A stretch of 64,000 nucleotides of DNA. Source: Leucobacter luti (GTDB taxonomy: Bacteria > Actinomycetota > Actinomycetes > Actinomycetales > Microbacteriaceae). The stretch lies in NCBI RefSeq assembly GCF_004217175.1, contig NZ_SHKI01000003.1, positions 434,697 to 498,696 on the forward strand, given 5' to 3'. The translations under genes and the position numbers were made by a program. Positions 8,273-16,696 of this stretch are shown here, one piece after another (positions within the stretch are counted from its first letter, which is position 1; every line of letters begins with the position of its first letter). Below the pieces are notes generated by a model that saw only the letters and a program-made list of their open reading frames with translations, searched no databases and was not told the origin of the DNA.

Positions 8273-9184
8273 CTAGAGCTCTTCTGGCGGCACGACGCGC
8301 ACCGCCTCGGTGACGGACACCCGCCCCACACCGGCGGCTGAGTCGTCCTGGATCTCGTCGCGGATCGCGCGCACGGTGTCAGTGCTCGTGCCCACCTGGC
8401 GCAGCTCGTGCACCAGCTGTTCGAGCTCGGCACCGCCCGCCATCAGGCCGGTCAGCTCCTCGAGCGTGATGTCCTCCTTCTCGTGGTAGCCGATGCTCTG
8501 GCCGCGTTTGAGCAGGAGAAAGCGGTCGCCAACCGGATAGGCGTGGTGCGGGTTGTGGGTGATGAAGACCACGCCGAGCCCCCGATCCCGCGCCTGGATG
8601 ATGTAGCGGAGCACCACGCCAGACTGCTTCACGCCGAGCGCCGCGGTCGGCTCGTCGAGGATGAGCACCTTCGCACCGAAGTACACGGCGCGCGCGATCG
8701 CCACACACTGCCGCTCACCACCGGAGAGGGTGCCGATCGGCTGGTCGACGTCGCGCAGGTCGATGCCCATGTCGAGCAGCTCCTTTTTCGCCGTCGCCCG
8801 CATGAACTCGATGTCCAGGCGCTTGAACGGCCCCCAGCCCTTCGTCTGCTCGGAGCCGAGGAAGAAGTTGCGCCACACCGGCATGAGCGGTGCCACCGCG
8901 AGATCCTGGTAGACCGTGGCGATTCCGCGGTTGAGCGCCTCGCGCGGCGATCCGAGCTTGACCGGCTCGCCCTCGATCAGAAATTCCCCGCCGGTGTGCT
9001 GGTGCAGCCCGGCGATGATCTTGATGAGCGTCGATTTCCCGGCGCCGTTGTCGCCGAGCACGCACATCACCTCGCCCGCGCTGACCTTGAGGCTCACGTC
9101 GCGCAGCGCGATGATGTTGCCGTAGCGCTTCTCGGCCTCGCGCAGCTCGACGAGCGGCGTGACCGGTGCTGTTGTGGCGTTCAC
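8273..9184 (-). CDS. Sugar ABC transporter, ATP-binding subunit (single cassette)
   Basis: 303-residue cytosolic ATPase energising the permease encoded next to it. Walker A GDNGAGKS is at about 44-51, the Q-loop Gln at 93, the signature LSGGERQ at 153-159, Walker B VLILDEP at 173-179 and the switch His at 210. Most ribose-type importers use a fused two-cassette ATPase of about 500 residues; this one has a single cassette, as in the FrcA type, plus an unusual acidic tail of about 50 residues after the cassette. The GTG at 9184 overlaps the permease TGA (GTGA) and is preceded by AGGGAGG; the longer ATG frame at 9286 would run into the permease gene. It is the last gene of the operon. Confidence 0.9.
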   Translation of the reverse strand: MNATTAPVTPLVELREAEKRYGNIIALRDVSLKVSAGEVMCVLGDNGAGKSTLIKIIAGLHQHTGGEFLIEGEPVKLGSPREALNRGIATVYQDLAVAPLMPVWRNFFLGSEQTKGWGPFKRLDIEFMRATAKKELLDMGIDLRDVDQPIGTLSGGERQCVAIARAVYFGAKVLILDEPTAALGVKQSGVVLRYIIQARDRGLGVVFITHNPHHAYPVGDRFLLLKRGQSIGYHEKEDITLEELTGLMAGGAELEQLVHELRQVGTSTDTVRAIRDEIQDDSAAGVGRVSVTEAVRVVPPEEL

Positions 9185-10227
9185 TTTTTCCCTCCCTGCG
9201 CTGCGCGTCGCTGCAGCGTGAAGTTGAGCACGGTCGCCCCCAGGAGCATTGCCCCGAGGAAGAACTTGAGCCAGTCCGGGTTCCACTCTGCGTACACGAC
9301 GCCCTTGAGTGCCATCCCGTAGATCAGTGCGCCGATCGCGCCGCCGATCGCGCTGCCGTAGCCACCGGTCATGAGGCAGCCACCCACGACGGCCGCGATG
9401 ATGTAGAGGAACTCGTTGCCGATGCCCTCACCCGACTGCACCGTCTTGAATGCAAACAGCTGGTGCATGCCGAGCAGCCAGGCGCAGAAGCTCACGCCCA
9501 TGTAGAGCCCGATCTTGGTGCGCACCACGGGCACACCCACCGCGCGCGCCGCGTCGGGGGCGCCGCCGCTCGCAAAGATCCAGTTGCCGATGCGGGTGCG
9601 CTTGAGCACCCAGGTCGCGATTGCCACGAGCAGGATCCAGTAGAAGACCGTGATCTTCACCTTCACCCCAAAGATCGGGATGTCCGAGGCGAACACGGCG
9701 GCGGCTGATTCGAAGCCGGGCCAGTTCGCGACGGACGGCGCTGCGACCCCGCCCGTGATCAATCGCGTCACACCCAGGTTGAGGCCGGTCAACATAAAGA
9801 AGGTGGCCAGGGTGATGATGAAGCTTGAGAGTTTGGTTTTCGTCAACAGCCAGCCGTTGAGCAGGCCGACCAGGAGCGAGAACACCAGGCCGATGATCGC
9901 CCCCACCCAGACGTTGCCTCCGAACCAGTACATGAACAGGGACGATGACAGCGCCGCCGAGATGACGCCGACGCCGGCCGACAGGTCGACCTCGCCGCCG
10001 ATCATCAGCAGGGATACGCCCACCGCCATGATCCCGACGGTGGAGGCACCGTAGAGGATCGTGGCGATCGAATCGGGCTGGGTGAACTGCGGCGCGACCA
10101 CCGCGAACATGATCGCGAGGGCGAGTGCCGCCGTGCTGGCTCCGGCTTCCGGCTTCGAGAAGAAGCGCGTGAAGAAGTTGCCGGTGGCGATGCGCTCGTC
10201 GAACTTCGGCGCTGTGGCTGTAGACAT
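9181..10227 (-). CDS. Sugar ABC transporter permease (BPD_transp_2 / RbsC type)
   Basis: 348-residue membrane protein with about ten hydrophobic segments, of the ribose/xylose/inositol permease type. [12 protein letters not shown] in the first third is the conserved loop of this family (GGIDLSVG in RbsC). The ATG at 10227 was chosen over 10269 because the protein then begins with the usual short hydrophilic leader. It follows the binding-protein gene by 22 bases and overlaps the ATPase gene by 4. The three genes make a complete importer of the class that takes up ribose, xylose, inositol or related polyols. Confidence 0.9.
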   Translation of the reverse strand: MSTATAPKFDERIATGNFFTRFFSKPEAGASTAALALAIMFAVVAPQFTQPDSIATILYGASTVGIMAVGVSLLMIGGEVDLSAGVGVISAALSSSLFMYWFGGNVWVGAIIGLVFSLLVGLLNGWLLTKTKLSSFIITLATFFMLTGLNLGVTRLITGGVAAPSVANWPGFESAAAVFASDIPIFGVKVKITVFYWILLVAIATWVLKRTRIGNWIFASGGAPDAARAVGVPVVRTKIGLYMGVSFCAWLLGMHQLFAFKTVQSGEGIGNEFLYIIAAVVGGCLMTGGYGSAIGGAIGALIYGMALKGVVYAEWNPDWLKFFLGAMLLGATVLNFTLQRRAAQGGKK

Positions 10228-10249
10228 AGGTTTCAACTCTCTTGCAGCA

Positions 10250-11245
10250 TTACTTGAACTGCGCGGCAACGCTCTCGGCGTTGGCGGCGTTCACCACTGC
10301 GGGTCCGGTAAGCACTGCCTGGCCGCCGCCGAGGACGTAGCCGCCCTCAGAGAAGAGGCGAACCGCCTCGACCGACTGGTAGCCCTGCATGAACGGCTGC
10401 TGGTCGATGCCGAAGAGCATCGTGCCGTCCTTGATCGCCGCGTACACATCCGGGTTCAGGTCGGTCGTGGCGAGCGTCGCGCTGCTGCCGGCGTCGGTGA
10501 TGGCGTCGACCGCGGTCATTGCGAACGGGGCGCCGAGCGTCAGCACCGCGTCGATGTCCTTGTTGGTCTGGAGCTTCGACGTGATGGTGGACGCAACGTT
10601 GGTCATGTCCGTGCCCTGCACGTACAGCACCTCCGAGCTGCCCTCGAACGTGTCGGCGAGACCCTCGCAGCGCGCCTCGAGGCCCACGTGACCCTGCTCC
10701 TGGATCACGCAGATGGCCTTCGTCTTCCCGGCCTCGTTGAACTGCTCGCCCGCGGCCTGGCCGGCGATGAACTCGTTCTGGCCGAAGTGCGCGAGCACGC
10801 CCATGTCCTTGAAGTCGTTCTCACCGGCGTTGATGCTGAACACCGGGATGCCCGCCTCGGTGGCCTTCTTGACCTCACCGGACATCGCGTCTGCCTTCGC
10901 CAGCGTGACCACGATGCCGTCAACGCCCTGGTCCACGGCCTGCTGCACCAGCTGAGCCTGGCGGGCGCCGTCCGGGTCAGAGGTGTAGAGCAGGTTGATG
11001 TTGTTCAGTTCCGCCGCGTTCTCAGCGCCGGCGCGGATCGTGTCCCAGAACGTGTCGCCCGGTGCCGCGTGAGTGATCAGCGCGACCTTGAGCTCCTCGG
11101 TCGTGGCGCCGCCGGACTCGCCGTCGCCGCTCGCTGCGCCGCCGGCTCCCGCCGGGCTGCCACAGGCGGCGAGCAGCAGTGCGCCCGTCGCCGCGAGGCC
11201 CGCAAGCCCAAACTTCGCCATACGGCTCTTCCGTGATTTCAACAT
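10250..11245 (-). CDS. Periplasmic-type sugar-binding lipoprotein of ABC importer
   Basis: 331-residue solute-binding lipoprotein (Peripla_BP_4 fold). A basic N-terminus and hydrophobic stretch end in a lipobox LAAC with Cys28, followed by a Gly/Ala/Ser linker of about 25 residues. HAAPGDTFWDTIRAGAE and the GIPVFSINAG strand are typical of ribose/inositol/AI-2-type binding proteins. The ATG at 11245 has GGAG at the right distance; upstream codons in the longer frame belong to the intergenic region and the 2-hydroxyacid dehydrogenase. Given its place behind iolD2, aldolase and ALDH, the ligand is probably the cyclitol or sugar acid that this operon degrades (inference). Confidence 0.9.
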   Translation of the reverse strand: MLKSRKSRMAKFGLAGLAATGALLLAACGSPAGAGGAASGDGESGGATTEELKVALITHAAPGDTFWDTIRAGAENAAELNNINLLYTSDPDGARQAQLVQQAVDQGVDGIVVTLAKADAMSGEVKKATEAGIPVFSINAGENDFKDMGVLAHFGQNEFIAGQAAGEQFNEAGKTKAICVIQEQGHVGLEARCEGLADTFEGSSEVLYVQGTDMTNVASTITSKLQTNKDIDAVLTLGAPFAMTAVDAITDAGSSATLATTDLNPDVYAAIKDGTMLFGIDQQPFMQGYQSVEAVRLFSEGGYVLGGGQAVLTGPAVVNAANAESVAAQFK

Positions 11246-11324
11246 AGTTTCACTCCATCGTGTTATTGAACTAATGTCGTTACAAAGCTGTTCGCTTGGT
11301 GTAACAGTACCGCAACTTCCCCCG

Positions 11325-12266
11325 TCAGGCATCCATTCGGGTAAAAGTTGGATAACGACCGCCGAGCGCCTCGGCCACAGCCACCGCCGCCATGCGGAAC
11401 GTCTCGCGCATCGCGCCCTCCGAGAGCCCACTCGTGTGCGGGCTCAGCAGCACCCGCGGGTCGGCTGCGAGCGGATGGCTCGCGACGGGCTCGTGCGCAA
11501 ACACGTCGAGCCCAACGCCCGCGAGCACCCCGGCGGCGAGCGCGGCGCTCAGCGTCTCCGTCGACACGAGGTCGGCGCGCGCGCAATTGACGAGCACCAG
11601 CCCCGGTCGGGCCTCGCGGAGCAGCTCGATCGGGAGCAGCTCCCCGCCGCCACCCGGCAGGTGGAGCGTGATCGCGTCAGCGCGACGCACCGCAGCATCG
11701 AGCGCAACGTTCTCGTACTCGTCCGCCCGCACAAACGGATCGTGCACCAGCACCCGCATCCCGAACGCGGCTCCAAAGCCCGCAACGATACGGCCGATCC
11801 GGCCGAAGCCCAGCACCGCGAGCGTGCGGCCGAACAGGTCGCCAGGCGTGGGGACCGGATCCCGCCCCCAGCCGCCGCCCCCCACGAACGCGTGCGACTC
11901 TGGCACGCGCTTCACGAGCGCCGCGAGCAGCGCGAACGCCCCCTCGGCGACCGCCCGGCTGTTGCTCCCGGGCGTGACCGCAACCTCGATCCCGCGCTTG
12001 GCGGCCGCGGCGACGTCCACGCGCTCCACCCCGACGCCCGTGCGCGCCACGATCCGCAACCGCGGCATGCGGTCGAGGAGCTGCGCGTCGACATCGAACG
12101 CCGCGCGCACGATCGCGCCCTCAGCGACGGCGAGGTCCCCGGCCGCGGGGTGCGCCACAAACACGGTCCCCGGAGGCAGGTGGGGCGTCACGAGCGCCGG
12201 GTCCACGGGCCCGAGCCCGACGACGACCGGCGGGTGGACCCGGGCGGCATCTCCCGCGGCGCTCAC
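11325..12266 (-). CDS. D-2-hydroxyacid dehydrogenase (hydroxypyruvate reductase-like)
   Basis: 313-residue NAD(P)-dependent reductase of 2-oxoacids. GFGRIG (153-158) is the dinucleotide loop. The catalytic set is visible as Arg230 (in NCARADLV), Glu259 (in AHEP) and His277 (in PHTSG). Members reduce hydroxypyruvate, glyoxylate, phosphoglycerate or other 2-oxoacids. Its start overlaps the stop of the HpcH/HpaI aldolase gene, so the two are translationally coupled; the simplest reading is that it reduces the oxoacid released by that aldolase. The 79 bases before the binding-protein gene may hold an extra promoter. Exact substrate inferred, not shown. Confidence 0.88.
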   Translation of the reverse strand: MSAAGDAARVHPPVVVGLGPVDPALVTPHLPPGTVFVAHPAAGDLAVAEGAIVRAAFDVDAQLLDRMPRLRIVARTGVGVERVDVAAAAKRGIEVAVTPGSNSRAVAEGAFALLAALVKRVPESHAFVGGGGWGRDPVPTPGDLFGRTLAVLGFGRIGRIVAGFGAAFGMRVLVHDPFVRADEYENVALDAAVRRADAITLHLPGGGGELLPIELLREARPGLVLVNCARADLVSTETLSAALAAGVLAGVGLDVFAHEPVASHPLAADPRVLLSPHTSGLSEGAMRETFRMAAVAVAEALGGRYPTFTRMDA

Positions 12267-13072
12267 CGACGCACCCCGAGCCCGTCCGGAATCGCCCCGC
12301 GGACCGTTGCCGCGAGCAGGGTCGCGTCCGAGCCGACCGCGAGGAAGCCGAAGCCACGCTCGCGGTAGCGCTCAACGCCGGCCCGGTCGTTCGCGAGGAT
12401 CCCGGCAACCTTGCCAGTGGCGCGGCACGCGGCCAGCACCGCGTCAAGCGCCGCCTCGAAGCGCGGGTGATCAAACTGACGCGGCACGCCGAGCGCGTAG
12501 CTGAGGTCCTGGGGTCCCACGAAGAGCACGTCAACGCCCGGGGTCGCCGCGATCGCCGCCACGTCGTCGACCGCGCCGCGCGTCTCGATCTGCACGATCC
12601 CAACCGCCTGCTCGTTCGAGCGGTCCAGGGCCCCGGTGTCGAGCGTCCAGCGCGCGGCGCGGTTGTAGCTCGCAACGCCGCGGTCGCCCGCCGGCGGGTA
12701 GAGCTGGTGACGGCGCGCCTCGGCGGCCTCCGCCGCGCTTGAGATGCGCGGGAACATCACACCGGCGGCCCCAGCGTCGAGGGCGCGGCCGATCCTGATT
12801 CGCTCGGGCTGCTCCACGCGCACGAGGGTCGCGGTGCCGTAGGCCCCGGCCGCCGCCACGATCGCGCCGATCTGCCCCTCGCTGCCACCCCCGTGCTCCA
12901 GGTCGACGAGCACCCAGTCGAGGCCGGCCGCCGCGCACACCTCCGCCGCCGCGACGGAGCCCAGGCTGATGAACGTGCCGATCGTCGCCTCACCCGCAAG
13001 GAACCGTTCGCGCAGCGCGCGCCCGGGAGCGAGCGGGCCGGGCGCTGGGGTGGCCGAGGGCGCGGCGCTCAT
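12263..13072 (-). CDS. HpcH/HpaI family class II aldolase
   Basis: 269-residue metal-dependent aldolase that splits 4-hydroxy-2-oxoacids to pyruvate (or hydroxypyruvate) and an aldehyde; family members include HpaI and GarL. DLEHG (57-61) supplies the active-site His60. The metal ligands are Glu163 in QIETRGAVDD and Asp189 in GPQDLS. The ATG at 13072 overlaps the TGA of iolD2 (ATGA), which decides it over the ATG at 13081. The canonical inositol pathway uses an unrelated aldolase acting on a phosphorylated substrate, so coupling of this aldolase to an IolD paralogue is unexpected. Family sure; substrate open. Confidence 0.9.
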   Translation of the reverse strand: MSAAPSATPAPGPLAPGRALRERFLAGEATIGTFISLGSVAAAEVCAAAGLDWVLVDLEHGGGSEGQIGAIVAAAGAYGTATLVRVEQPERIRIGRALDAGAAGVMFPRISSAAEAAEARRHQLYPPAGDRGVASYNRAARWTLDTGALDRSNEQAVGIVQIETRGAVDDVAAIAATPGVDVLFVGPQDLSYALGVPRQFDHPRFEAALDAVLAACRATGKVAGILANDRAGVERYRERGFGFLAVGSDATLLAATVRGAIPDGLGVRR

Positions 13073-15024
13073 CCGTGCCACCGCTGCTGAGCGCGCCCGG
13101 CGCCGTACTCCACAAGCTTCTCGGAGGTATCAACGCGTGCGGACACCTCGGCCGGCGAGACGTCCCACCAGACCTCCGACGACGGCAGGTCGGCGTGCGG
13201 GATCGTGGGTACCACGATCACCACGGGGCCGCCCACGTCGCGCGTCTCCTCGAGTGCGGCGCGCACCTCCGCGGCGCTGGTCGGTCGCCGCACCAGCGCG
13301 CCGAGCCCCGCGGCGATCTGCCCGAGATCGATCCGCAGGTAGTCGCCGCCCAGACCGCCCGCGCCCCCGGCGACGAGCCCGGTTGGCACCTCGCCGTCGC
13401 GGTAGCGGAACTCGTTGCCGAAGTGCTCGCCCGTGCGCCACATCTGTAGGCGCCGAATCACCTGATAGCCGTGATTCTCCGAAATCACCACTGTGAACGG
13501 GATGCCCTCCTGCGCGGCGGTGACGATCTCGGTCGGCATCATCACGAACGTCCCGTCGCCAATGAACGCGGTCACCCGGTGGCTCGGTTCCGGATCCGCG
13601 AGCCGCACCCCCATCGCCGCGGGCAGCTCGTAGCCCATGCACGAGAACCCGAACTCCAAGTGCGCCGTCCGGCCACCCGTCGCATCCCACACCTTCTGCA
13701 GATCGCCGGGCGGCCCGCCCGCGGCGGCGACGATGGTGTCGCCCGGGCGCGCGTGCTCCTGCATGAGCCCGATCAGCTGGCCCTGCGTCAGCACGGCGTC
13801 GGTAACCGGCAGCTCCGGGTGCGCCTCGCGCGGGAACCGGGTGTCGGGATCGAGCGCTGCGGCGCGCACCGGCAGCCAGGCGGCGCGGGCGGCCACCACC
13901 TCCCCGGCCCACTCGGCCGGCACGCGGTAGTCACCGAGCTCGGCGGCGAGCGCCGTGAGCGCGAGCCGCGCGTCCGCGACCACCGCGGTGGCCCCCTGCT
14001 TCACCGCGTCATGTTCAACCACGTTGATCGACGCGAAGCGCACCGCGGGGTTCGCGAAGAGCGACTGGGAGGCGGTGGCGAAGTCGGTGAGCCGGGTACC
14101 GATGTGCACGATCAGGTCTGCGCGCTCGGCGAGCCGATTCGTGGTCGGCGCGCCCTCGAGGCCCACGCCGAACACGCTCCACGGCCCGTCCGCCGTCACC
14201 GCCCCCTTCCCGGCGAACGTCTCGCTAATCGGGATCAGCGTCTGCCGCCCGAGCGCGGTGAGCTGCTCCTGCGCGTCGGCATAGATCACGCCGCCGCCAG
14301 CGATCACCAGCGGCCGCTCCGCCGCCCGGATCAGGGCGGCGACCCCCGCGAGCTCGTCGGCGGCCGGCACGCGGCGCCGGATTAGCCAGTCCCGGGGCTC
14401 GAAGAACTCGGCGGGGAAGTCGTGGGCGTGCGATTGCACGTCCTGGGGCAGCGCGAGCACGACCGCTCCGGTCTCCTCCGGGTTCGCGAGCACCCGGAAC
14501 GCCTGCGGCAGCGCCGTCAGCAGCTGCTCCGGGCGGGTGATCCGGTCGAAGAACCGAGAAACCGGCCTGAACGCATCGTTCGCGGTGACGTCGGGGGTGC
14601 CAGGCAGGTCGAGCTGCTGCAGCACGGGGCCCTGGCGGCGCGTGGCGTAGGTATCGCCGAGCAGCAGCAGCAGGGGGAGCCGGTTCACCGTTGCCAGCGC
14701 CGCTGCGGTCACGAGGTTCGTCGCGCCGGGGCCCACCGAGGCGGTCACCGCGAGGGTGCGGCGGCGGCGCGAGGCCTTCGCGAAGCCGGTCGCCATGTGC
14801 CCGAGGGCTTGCTCGTTGCGGCCCTGCACGAATGGCAGGGCGTCGGCGTACTCGGCGAGCGCCTGCCCGAGCCCGGCGACGTTGCCGTGGCCAAAGATGC
14901 CGAGTGCCGCCGGCACGAATCTTTCCCGCGTCGCGTCCGCGACGGAGTACTGCGCGGCGATGTTCCGCACGATCGCCTGCCCAACGGTGAGCCTGACGGT
15001 ATTGCCTGAGGTTCCCAGAACCAT
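13069..15024 (-). CDS. IolD paralogue, TPP-dependent trihydroxycyclohexanedione-type hydrolase
   Basis: 651-residue thiamine-diphosphate enzyme. The N-terminal GIFGHGNVAGLGQAL is the IolD hallmark, RNEQALGHM carries the cofactor-activating Glu71, and GDG (489-491) with Asn517 forms the Mg-TPP motif. IolD hydrolyses the C-C bond of 3D-(3,5/4)-trihydroxycyclohexane-1,2-dione to 5-deoxy-D-glucuronate. The window has a second IolD at 28919 inside a full iol operon, so this copy probably opens the ring of another diketo-cyclitol. AAGGGAG precedes the ATG at 15024. It follows the ALDH gene by 60 bases and overlaps the aldolase by 4. Glyoxylate carboligase was considered because of the hydroxypyruvate-isomerase gene nearby, but the N-terminal motif favours IolD. 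Confidence 0.88.
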   Translation of the reverse strand: MVLGTSGNTVRLTVGQAIVRNIAAQYSVADATRERFVPAALGIFGHGNVAGLGQALAEYADALPFVQGRNEQALGHMATGFAKASRRRRTLAVTASVGPGATNLVTAAALATVNRLPLLLLLGDTYATRRQGPVLQQLDLPGTPDVTANDAFRPVSRFFDRITRPEQLLTALPQAFRVLANPEETGAVVLALPQDVQSHAHDFPAEFFEPRDWLIRRRVPAADELAGVAALIRAAERPLVIAGGGVIYADAQEQLTALGRQTLIPISETFAGKGAVTADGPWSVFGVGLEGAPTTNRLAERADLIVHIGTRLTDFATASQSLFANPAVRFASINVVEHDAVKQGATAVVADARLALTALAAELGDYRVPAEWAGEVVAARAAWLPVRAAALDPDTRFPREAHPELPVTDAVLTQGQLIGLMQEHARPGDTIVAAAGGPPGDLQKVWDATGGRTAHLEFGFSCMGYELPAAMGVRLADPEPSHRVTAFIGDGTFVMMPTEIVTAAQEGIPFTVVISENHGYQVIRRLQMWRTGEHFGNEFRYRDGEVPTGLVAGGAGGLGGDYLRIDLGQIAAGLGALVRRPTSAAEVRAALEETRDVGGPVVIVVPTIPHADLPSSEVWWDVSPAEVSARVDTSEKLVEYGAGRAQQRWHG

Positions 15025-15084
15025 GATCGATACGCTCCCTTGCGTGTTCGTTGATATCTCGCGGGTGAGGCGCGGTGCGCGGCC

Positions 15085-16515
15085 TCAGCTGTGCAGCACG
15101 ACGGTCTTGACCTCGGTCATCTCCTCGACCGTTGAGCGCACGCCCTCCTTGCCGTAGCCGCTCGCCTTCACGCCGCCGTAGGGCATCAGGTCGGCGCGCC
15201 AGAGCGGGGTCCACCCCAGGTGGATGCTGCCGGCGTCGATCTCGCGCATGGCGCGGATCCCCTCGGCGAGCGTGCCGCCGAACACCCCGGCCGCCAGGCC
15301 GTACGGCGTGCCGTTCGCGGCCGCGAGCGCCGCATCGAAATCGGCCACCCGCGTCACGGCCACGGCTGGGCCGAACAGTTCGTCCTGCGCGATCGCCTGC
15401 CGGGTATCGACCCCGGTCACAATGGCGGGCGACACGAACGCCCCGTCGCGCTCACCGCCCGTGAGCAGGTGTGCCCCCTCCGCGACGGCCCGCGCGATAC
15501 TCGCGGCAACGCGCTCGGCCTCGCGCTCGGAGATGAGCGGACCGAGCGTGGTGCCCTCGGCCAGTGGATCCCCCATGCGGATCGCCTCGACCCGCGGGCG
15601 CAGCGCGGCGAGGAAGTCGGCCTCGACGTCGCGGTGCACAATCACGCGCTGCACCGAGATGCACACCTGCCCGCCGTTTGCGTAGCCGCCGGCGGCCACG
15701 GCGGCCGCGGCCTGCTCGATGTCAGCGCCGGGCAGCACGAGCGTCGGCGACGAGGCGCCAAGCTCGAGCGAGAGCTTCGTGATCCCGGCGCGTGCCGCGA
15801 TGCGCTCCCCCACCGCGGTGGAGCCGGTGAACGAGACCTTCCGCACGCGCGGGTCGGCCACGAGCGCATCGCCGAGCGCGCCGCCCGGGCCGGTGATAAC
15901 CGAGAGCACCCCCTCGGGGATGCCGGCCTCCACGCAGAGCGCTGCGAGCGCGAGCGCGGTGAGCGGGGTCGCGCTCGCGGGCTTCAGAATGACCGCGTTG
16001 CCGGCGGCCAGGGCCGGGCCAACCTTGTGGAGCACCAGCAACGCGGGGTAGTTGAACGGAGTGATGGCGACCACGATGCCCACGGGCTGGCGCAGCGTGA
16101 AGCCAATCTTGTCGTGCCCGGTTCCCGGGTTCGCGTCGAGCGGCAGGCTGTCGCCGTACAGCTGCGTGCCCTCGTGCGCTGCGAGCCGCAGGATCGCGCC
16201 AGAGCGGCGCGCCTCACCCAGCGCCTCGGCGAGCGGCTTGCCGTTCTCGGCCGAGATGAGCGCGGCGAGCTCCTCCGCACGGGCATCGGCGAGCGCCGCG
16301 GCGCGATTGAGGATTGCCGCGCGCTCGTGCCCGGGGGTGCGACGCCAGCGCGCGGCGCCGCGCTCGGCCGCCGCGATGGCGAGTTCCACGTCAGCGACGG
16401 TGGCCACGGCGACGTCGCCGACCACGCTGCCGTCAAACGGGGAGCGAATCTGGCCGCGGGCCCCGCCGGCGCTCTCGCGCCACTCGCCGCCGATCATTAG
16501 GTCGAACCTCTTCAT
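15085..16515 (-). CDS. NAD(P)-dependent aldehyde dehydrogenase, first gene of iolD2 operon
   Basis: 476-residue ALDH-superfamily enzyme oxidising an aldehyde to its acid. The nucleophile is Cys285 in GGQVC, the general base Glu251 in LSLELG, and Asn155 in TPFNYP completes the oxyanion site, so it should be a hydrolytic ALDH and not CoA-acylating like IolA. It resembles the lactaldehyde/succinate-semialdehyde/GapN-like branch. GGAGG lies 7 bases before the ATG at 16515. The upstream in-frame ATG at 16581 must be rejected because the promoter and operator (16538-16581) lie between. Likely role: oxidise the aldehyde end of the IolD2 product or an aldolase product (inference). Confidence 0.9.
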   Translation of the reverse strand: MKRFDLMIGGEWRESAGGARGQIRSPFDGSVVGDVAVATVADVELAIAAAERGAARWRRTPGHERAAILNRAAALADARAEELAALISAENGKPLAEALGEARRSGAILRLAAHEGTQLYGDSLPLDANPGTGHDKIGFTLRQPVGIVVAITPFNYPALLVLHKVGPALAAGNAVILKPASATPLTALALAALCVEAGIPEGVLSVITGPGGALGDALVADPRVRKVSFTGSTAVGERIAARAGITKLSLELGASSPTLVLPGADIEQAAAAVAAGGYANGGQVCISVQRVIVHRDVEADFLAALRPRVEAIRMGDPLAEGTTLGPLISEREAERVAASIARAVAEGAHLLTGGERDGAFVSPAIVTGVDTRQAIAQDELFGPAVAVTRVADFDAALAAANGTPYGLAAGVFGGTLAEGIRAMREIDAGSIHLGWTPLWRADLMPYGGVKASGYGKEGVRSTVEEMTEVKTVVLHS

Positions 16516-16537
16516 TCGACGCCTCCATTTCACAAAA

Positions 16538-16581
16538 TTGGACCGGTCCAAATCATAGGCACAGGCGCACACGGAGGTCAA
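16538..16581 (-). promoter_or_regulatory. Promoter with LacI-type operator (class A), iolD2 operon
   Basis: On the minus strand TTGACC (16576-16581), 18 bases, then TATGAT (16552-16557), and directly after it the 14-base palindrome TTGGACCGGTCCAA (16538-16551). Spacing and operator position match the promoter at 6844-6886. A repressor bound here would block initiation of the ALDH-iolD2-aldolase-importer operon. The lacI gene whose product is the likely ligand ends 115 bases further upstream. Confidence 0.8.
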
Positions 16582-16696
16582 CCCCGGGCCGGGCGGGGCC
16601 GGTGAGGGTCAGGGCGACGAAGGGCGGGGCGGCGAGGGCCGGGGCCGGGCGGATCCGGTGGGGCCGCCGGGCCGGGCCGGCGAGGGCGGCGGGATC

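Noticed and set aside
13069..15024. IolD2 as glyoxylate carboligase (Gcl) acting with the hydroxypyruvate-isomerase-like gene
   Set aside because: The FGHGNVAGLGQAL block and overall length match IolD rather than Gcl; kept only as an alternative.
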